Of a stretch of DNA of 64,000 nt, positions 60,487 to 64,000 are shown piece by piece. The DNA comes from Massilia sp. KIM (GTDB lineage Bacteria > Pseudomonadota > Gammaproteobacteria > Burkholderiales > Burkholderiaceae_D), in contig NZ_MVAD01000001.1 of assembly GCF_002007115.1 (NCBI RefSeq), positions 2,294,001 to 2,358,000 on the forward strand, given 5' to 3'. The translations under genes were made by a program, and so were the position numbers. Within the stretch, counting starts at the first letter, position 1; each line of letters begins with the position of its first letter. The notes beneath the pieces were generated by a model. The model saw nothing but the letters and a program-made list of their open reading frames with translations. It had not been told where the DNA came from and ran no database searches.

Positions 60487-60906
60487 TCAGCCGCCCAGGA
60501 CGGCGTTGATCAGGAAGCCCATGCCGATGCCGGTGGCGATGCCGCCGCCGATCTCGACCAGGGTATGGCCCATGCGCTCGCGCAGGATCACGTAGTCGGT
60601 CTTGCCCTCATGCAGGCGATTGATGGCCACCGCGTGGCGTCCCACGTGCTGGCGCAGGCTGTTGGCGTCGATCATCACGATGAAGGCCAGGGTCACCGCC
60701 ACCCCGAACGCCGGATGGCCCATCCCCTCGCGCAGGGCGATCAGGGTGGCCATGCTGGTCACGACCGAGCTGTGATTGCTCGGAAAGCCCCCGTTCCCGA
60801 CCAGGTTGAACGCCCAGCGGCGCTGGCGTGCGCTGGTGATGAGAAACTTGATCGGACCGACCACCATCCAGGTCAGTACCGGGGTCACGAGGTAGATAAA
60901 TTCCAT
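60487..60906 (-). CDS. Divergent PAP2 family protein (DUF212/YuiD)
   Basis: A 139-residue membrane protein with the family motif GGFPSNHSSVVTSMATLIALREG and later GHTLVEIGGGI. It is a divergent member of the acid-phosphatase membrane fold. Function unknown. It is transcribed away from the DUF475 gene. Confidence 0.9.
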   Translation of the reverse strand: MEFIYLVTPVLTWMVVGPIKFLITSARQRRWAFNLVGNGGFPSNHSSVVTSMATLIALREGMGHPAFGVAVTLAFIVMIDANSLRQHVGRHAVAINRLHEGKTDYVILRERMGHTLVEIGGGIATGIGMGFLINAVLGG

Positions 60907-61050
60907 AAATTTCCAGATAACGAATTTCGTGCGAAAATGCCACGCGGAATTATCTCAGATGCAAGCCTCCGCGGCGACCTTCCGATGCGCCTGCGTTGTG
61001 TCTGGAGCAGTAATATTCCTCTACTCGAACAACACAGACAAGGGGATCCA

Positions 61051-62103
61051 ATGCAGCATTTCCGGTGGTCGATCATCGTCACGGTGGTCCTGATGGCAGT
61101 GGCCGGCTGGTGGGGCTTCGAGCGCAATGGGATGGCAGGTCTGCTCCAGGCGCTATGGATCACCGCCATTCTCGGCGTACTGGAAGTGTCGCTTTCCTTC
61201 GACAATGCCGTCGTCAATGCGTCTGTTCTGCGCAACTGGAACGAGTTCTGGCGCAAGCTTTTCCTTACCGTCGGCATTCTGGTGGCCGTGTTCGGCATGC
61301 GCCTGCTCTTCCCCCTGGTCATCGTCGCGGTCGCCACCGGCCTGGGCCTGCTCGACGTCTGGCAGATGGCCCTGAATACCCCGGATGAATATTCGCGTCA
61401 CCTGACCGAGCACCACGCCGAGGTTGCGGCCTTCGGCGGCGCCTTCCTGGCCCTGGTCTTCCTGAACTTCCTGTTCGACGAGGAAAAGGAATTGCACTGG
61501 CTCGGCTGGATCGAGGAAAAGGTCGGCAAGTACGGCAGCGAGGGCCTGGCCATCCTGCTGACCCTGCTCGGCGTGCTGTTCTCGATGAGCCTGATGCCGG
61601 AGGCGCGCAAGCTGGCGGTGCTGCTGGCCGGCGTGGTGGGGGTCCTGATCTACATCGGCGTGCAATGGCTGAGCGGCCTGCTCGAGAGCAAGGAAGAAGA
61701 TCCCACGGTCGGGACCATGATCTCCCAGGGCAGCATCGGCGGCTTCCTGTATCTGGAAGTCTTGGACGCCTCGTTCAGCTTCGACGGCGTGATCGGCGCC
61801 TTCGCCATCACCACCGACGTGGTCATCATCATGCTGGGCCTGGCGATCGGCGCCATGTTCGTGCGCTCGATGACCGTGTTCCTGGTCTATAAAGGCACCT
61901 TGCAGCAGTTCGTGTTCCTGGAGCATGGGGCGCACTATGCGATCGGCATCCTGGCCATGATCATGTTCGCCAGCGTGCACTACCACATCCCGGAGTGGTT
62001 CACGGGGCTGTCGGGCCTGGCCTTCATCATGGTGTCGCTGTGGTCCTCGGTCCGCTACCGGCGCCGCATGGAAGCCGAGGAACTCGCCCACCCGGCCGGC
62101 TGA
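61051..62103 (+). CDS. DUF475 family integral membrane protein (TerC-like)
   Basis: A 350-residue polytopic protein. Two related Asp-containing helices, LEVSLSFDNAVVNASVL and LEVLDASFSFDGVIGAFAIT, mark the TerC/DUF475 fold, whose members are linked to metal-ion handling. AGGGGATCCA precedes the ATG; the frame opens earlier without support. No Mn riboswitch core was seen upstream. Confidence 0.9.
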   Translation: MQHFRWSIIVTVVLMAVAGWWGFERNGMAGLLQALWITAILGVLEVSLSFDNAVVNASVLRNWNEFWRKLFLTVGILVAVFGMRLLFPLVIVAVATGLGLLDVWQMALNTPDEYSRHLTEHHAEVAAFGGAFLALVFLNFLFDEEKELHWLGWIEEKVGKYGSEGLAILLTLLGVLFSMSLMPEARKLAVLLAGVVGVLIYIGVQWLSGLLESKEEDPTVGTMISQGSIGGFLYLEVLDASFSFDGVIGAFAITTDVVIIMLGLAIGAMFVRSMTVFLVYKGTLQQFVFLEHGAHYAIGILAMIMFASVHYHIPEWFTGLSGLAFIMVSLWSSVRYRRRMEAEELAHPAG

Positions 62104-62199
62104 CGCGCACGTTTGGTGTCCGCGCTCGTCCATGGCAGAATGGGCGCGGCAACCATGCTGCCATCCTGACAATCCTTACTGGACCTTCGTATTTCGACC

Positions 62200-62610
62200 A
62201 TGACCATGCCCAAGCGCGCTACCGCCATCCTGCTGTCCGTCATCGCCACCCTGCTCGTGCTGTTCGCGCTCTACACCTGGTTCACCCTGAGCTGGTCGTA
62301 TTCGGAAGGCGAGCGCGCCGGCTACCTGCAGAAATTCTCCAAGAAGGGCTGGCTGTGCAAGACCTGGGAAGGCGAGATTTTGCTGTCGAGCATGCCGGGG
62401 GCGATTCCGGAGCGCTTTGCGTTCACTGTGCGGGAAGAGGCGGTGGTCAAGCAGTTGCAGAACGCGATCGGGCAGCGGGTGCAGATCACGTATGAACAGC
62501 ACCGTGGGGTGCCGACCAGCTGCTTTGGGGAAACCGAGTATTTCGCGACCAAGGCCTCGACCGGACCCGTGAATCCGGTGTCGCCGAGCGAGGCGCCGGC
62601 GGCGCAGTAA
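62200..62610 (+). CDS. Small membrane-anchored protein, unknown function
   Basis: A 136-residue protein. One N-terminal helix (about 9-30) is followed by a soluble, probably periplasmic domain: SEGERAGYLQKFSKKGWLCKTWEGE and a second Cys in PTSCFGETEYF. The C-terminus is Pro/Ala-rich. Proteins like this are common in Burkholderiales, with no known role. The Met two codons later is an alternative start. Confidence 0.75.
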   Translation: MTMPKRATAILLSVIATLLVLFALYTWFTLSWSYSEGERAGYLQKFSKKGWLCKTWEGEILLSSMPGAIPERFAFTVREEAVVKQLQNAIGQRVQITYEQHRGVPTSCFGETEYFATKASTGPVNPVSPSEAPAAQ

Positions 62611-62627
62611 GCCGACCGTTAGGGTGC

Positions 62628-62978
62628 GGTCGGCAGTCGGCAGTCCGCAGTCCGTAGTCCGCAGTCCGCAGTCCGCAGTCCGCAGTCAGCAGTCAGCAGT
62701 CAGCAGTCAGCAGTCAGCAGTCCGCAGTCGGCAGTCCGCAGTCGGCAGTCCGCAGTCAACAGTAAACATTCGCCACCAGCCCCAAAACCGTCATTCCGGC
62801 GAAGGCCGGAATCCAAGTTTGCGTGCGGGGCCACTTCGGCGTCCTTTAGCTCTGTGCGAAGAAACTTGGATTCCGGCCTTCGCCGGAATGACGGTTTTGG
62901 GGCTGGTGGAATGACGGGTTAAAGCCGGTGGAATGACGGGTTAAAGCCGGTGGAGTGACGGACTAAAGCTGGCGAAAT
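62628..62978. repeat. Repeat cluster: 7-bp array, palindrome and 22-bp array
   Basis: From 62628 to 62764 are roughly 18 units of 7 bp, AGTCCGC / AGTCAGC / AGTCGGC. A palindrome follows at 62789-62893; here inverse similarity extends outwards to CCAGCCCCAAAACCG/CGGTTTTGGGGCTGG. From 62906 to 62978 lie three to four 22-bp units TGGAATGACGGGTTAAAGCC. The gap from 62611 to 63017 holds no gene. Confidence 0.88.
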
Positions 62979-63017
62979 GATGTTGAATCAGCACTGGCCA
63001 GCCCGCCCGTCGCCGCC

Positions 63018-64000
63018 CTACTCCTTGAACCCGCGCTGCTGCGCGATCGCATCCGCCAGCCGGGCCGCCGCCTCGGTCGCCGAGGACGGCGCCGACGGTT
63101 GCTTCAGGCGCCCCAGCACTTCGCGCGTCAGGTCGGCCGACACCGAACGGTAGCTCGCCTCCTGCTTGCGCTCGCCGATGGTGCGCTGAGTCGCCGCCAG
63201 TTCAGCCGCCTGCTCCTCATGGTGCTTGCTCTCCAAGTTCAACAGATGCTTGCGCGCATCGGCCATCTGGCGGGTCGCCTGGGCCGCCTTGCGCTGCATC
63301 TCGGCATGCGCCTGCGCGTGCTCGAGCAAGGCGCGCTGGGCCTCGCGCTTCTCCACCGCCGCCTGCATCGCCGCCGCTTCGGCCAGCTCACGCTCGCGCG
63401 CGATCCTGGCCTGCTCTTCCTCGGCGCGGGCGCGCGCCTCGGCCGCCTGGGCGGCGGCATGCTCCGAGGCCAGGCGCGCGGCCGCCGCCTCGTTGGCGCG
63501 GGTGTCGGCCTGGGCCTGCTGGCGCTGGGCCGCCAGCTTGCGCTCGACCAGGGCCAGCGATTCGCGCGCAGCCTGGGTCGCGGCGCGCTCGGCCACGATC
63601 GCTTCCTCGGTCACCTCTTGCTGGCGCCGCTCGACCTCGGCCCGCTCGGCCTGGGCCTGGGCCAGTTCTGCCGCCCGGCGCGCCTGTTCCTGCTGGGCGC
63701 CGGCGGCCTCCTCGGCCTGCTCGGCTTCCTCGATCGCTGCGCGTGCCTGGGCCTGCTGGGCTTCCCAGGCCGCGCGGCCGGCCGCCTCCAGCCGACGCTC
63801 GGCGTCCAACTGGATGCGCAATTGCTCGGACGCCTCCGTTTCATGCTGCATCCGAACCCGGGCCGTCTCGGCCAGCTCCCGTTCCAGCGCCAGCTTCTCC
63901 TGCAACTGGGCCAGGGCCGCTTCCTCGGCCTGGGCGCGCTCGCGCTCTGCCTCGGCCAGGCGCACGGCTTCCTCCGCGCGGCGGGCGGCGGCATCGGCCG
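63018..64000 (-). CDS. Coiled-coil protein, partial (5' end beyond the window)
   Basis: The last ~327 residues of a longer protein; the frame stays open to the window end, so the true start is outside. Nearly all of it is a charged Ala/Glu/Gln/Arg-rich helix (AEEARARAEEEQARIARERELAE style), predicted to form a long coiled coil. The last ~55 residues (SYRSVSADLTREVLGRLKQPS...) are different and may be a docking end. Function not recognised; TolA-like or scaffold proteins share this composition by chance. Confidence 0.75.
   Translation of the reverse strand, partial: ADAAARRAEEAVRLAEAERERAQAEEAALAQLQEKLALERELAETARVRMQHETEASEQLRIQLDAERRLEAAGRAAWEAQQAQARAAIEEAEQAEEAAGAQQEQARRAAELAQAQAERAEVERRQQEVTEEAIVAERAATQAARESLALVERKLAAQRQQAQADTRANEAAAARLASEHAAAQAAEARARAEEEQARIARERELAEAAAMQAAVEKREAQRALLEHAQAHAEMQRKAAQATRQMADARKHLLNLESKHHEEQAAELAATQRTIGERKQEASYRSVSADLTREVLGRLKQPSAPSSATEAAARLADAIAQQRGFKE

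Noticed and set aside
60907..61050. Manganese (yybP-ykoY) riboswitch before the DUF475 gene.
   Set aside because: The conserved internal-loop sequences of that aptamer are not present.

Overview
The window looks like chromosomal DNA of a high-GC betaproteobacterium of the Oxalobacteraceae (Massilia-like). This is inferred from gene content and order, not from a database search: dnaX–ybaB–recR, glyA–nrdR–minor pilins–ribD–ribE, ribB/RibX–ribH–nusB, and ybgC–tolQRAB–pal–cpoB. It is mostly core genome. No integrase, transposase, prophage or CRISPR array was found.

Layout. 1-2.3 kb: cstA and its small partner ybdD. 3.0-8.1 kb: a hybrid histidine kinase followed immediately by a REC-PAS-GGDEF-EAL response regulator. 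8.1-12.9 kb: a convergent penicillin-acylase-type hydrolase, a small lipoprotein, and a glycosyltransferase/DUF2334 deacetylase pair. 13.0-16.5 kb (minus strand): SRP RNA, dnaX, ybaB, recR. 17.0-19.9 kb: ubiD and a lytic transglycosylase. 20.1-22.2 kb (minus): a RibBX-type ribB fusion, ribH, nusB. 22.5-28.1 kb: a second c-di-GMP protein and an M16 protease. 28.2-29.1 kb: two adjacent AT-richer genes whose proteins both carry PD-(D/E)XK-like signatures. 29.1-37.2 kb (minus): glyA behind a ZTP riboswitch, nrdR, pilV-pilW-pilX-pilE-fimT-like minor pilins, ribD and ribE. 37.3-43.7 kb: an SDR dehydrogenase and the Tol-Pal operon. 43.8 kb: tRNA-Lys. 44.1-49.0 kb: exported beta-propeller proteins, an alpha/beta hydrolase and a small membrane protein. 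49.2-54.5 kb: a chemoreceptor, a TcyP-like symporter, a histidine phosphatase and an NAD(P)HX dehydratase. 54.7 kb: a Thr/Gly-repeat lipoprotein. 55.9-60.2 kb (minus): an RND efflux pump. 60.5-64 kb: a DUF212 membrane protein, a DUF475 membrane protein, a small membrane-anchored protein, and the end of a coiled-coil gene that runs off the window.

Functional themes are envelope maintenance (Tol-Pal, lytic transglycosylase, RND pump), surface behaviour (two c-di-GMP enzymes, minor pilins, a chemoreceptor), and one-carbon and flavin metabolism (glyA under ZTP control, ribD/E/BX/H). A family of about 100-bp imperfect palindromes, roughly a dozen copies, fills most larger intergenic gaps and reaches the 5' end of the fimT-like gene.

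The best candidates for something undescribed are the nuclease-like pair directly downstream of ribE, the palindrome family with its arm-derived tandem repeats, and the Thr/Gly-repeat lipoprotein. All calls come from reading the sequence; none was verified by a search.
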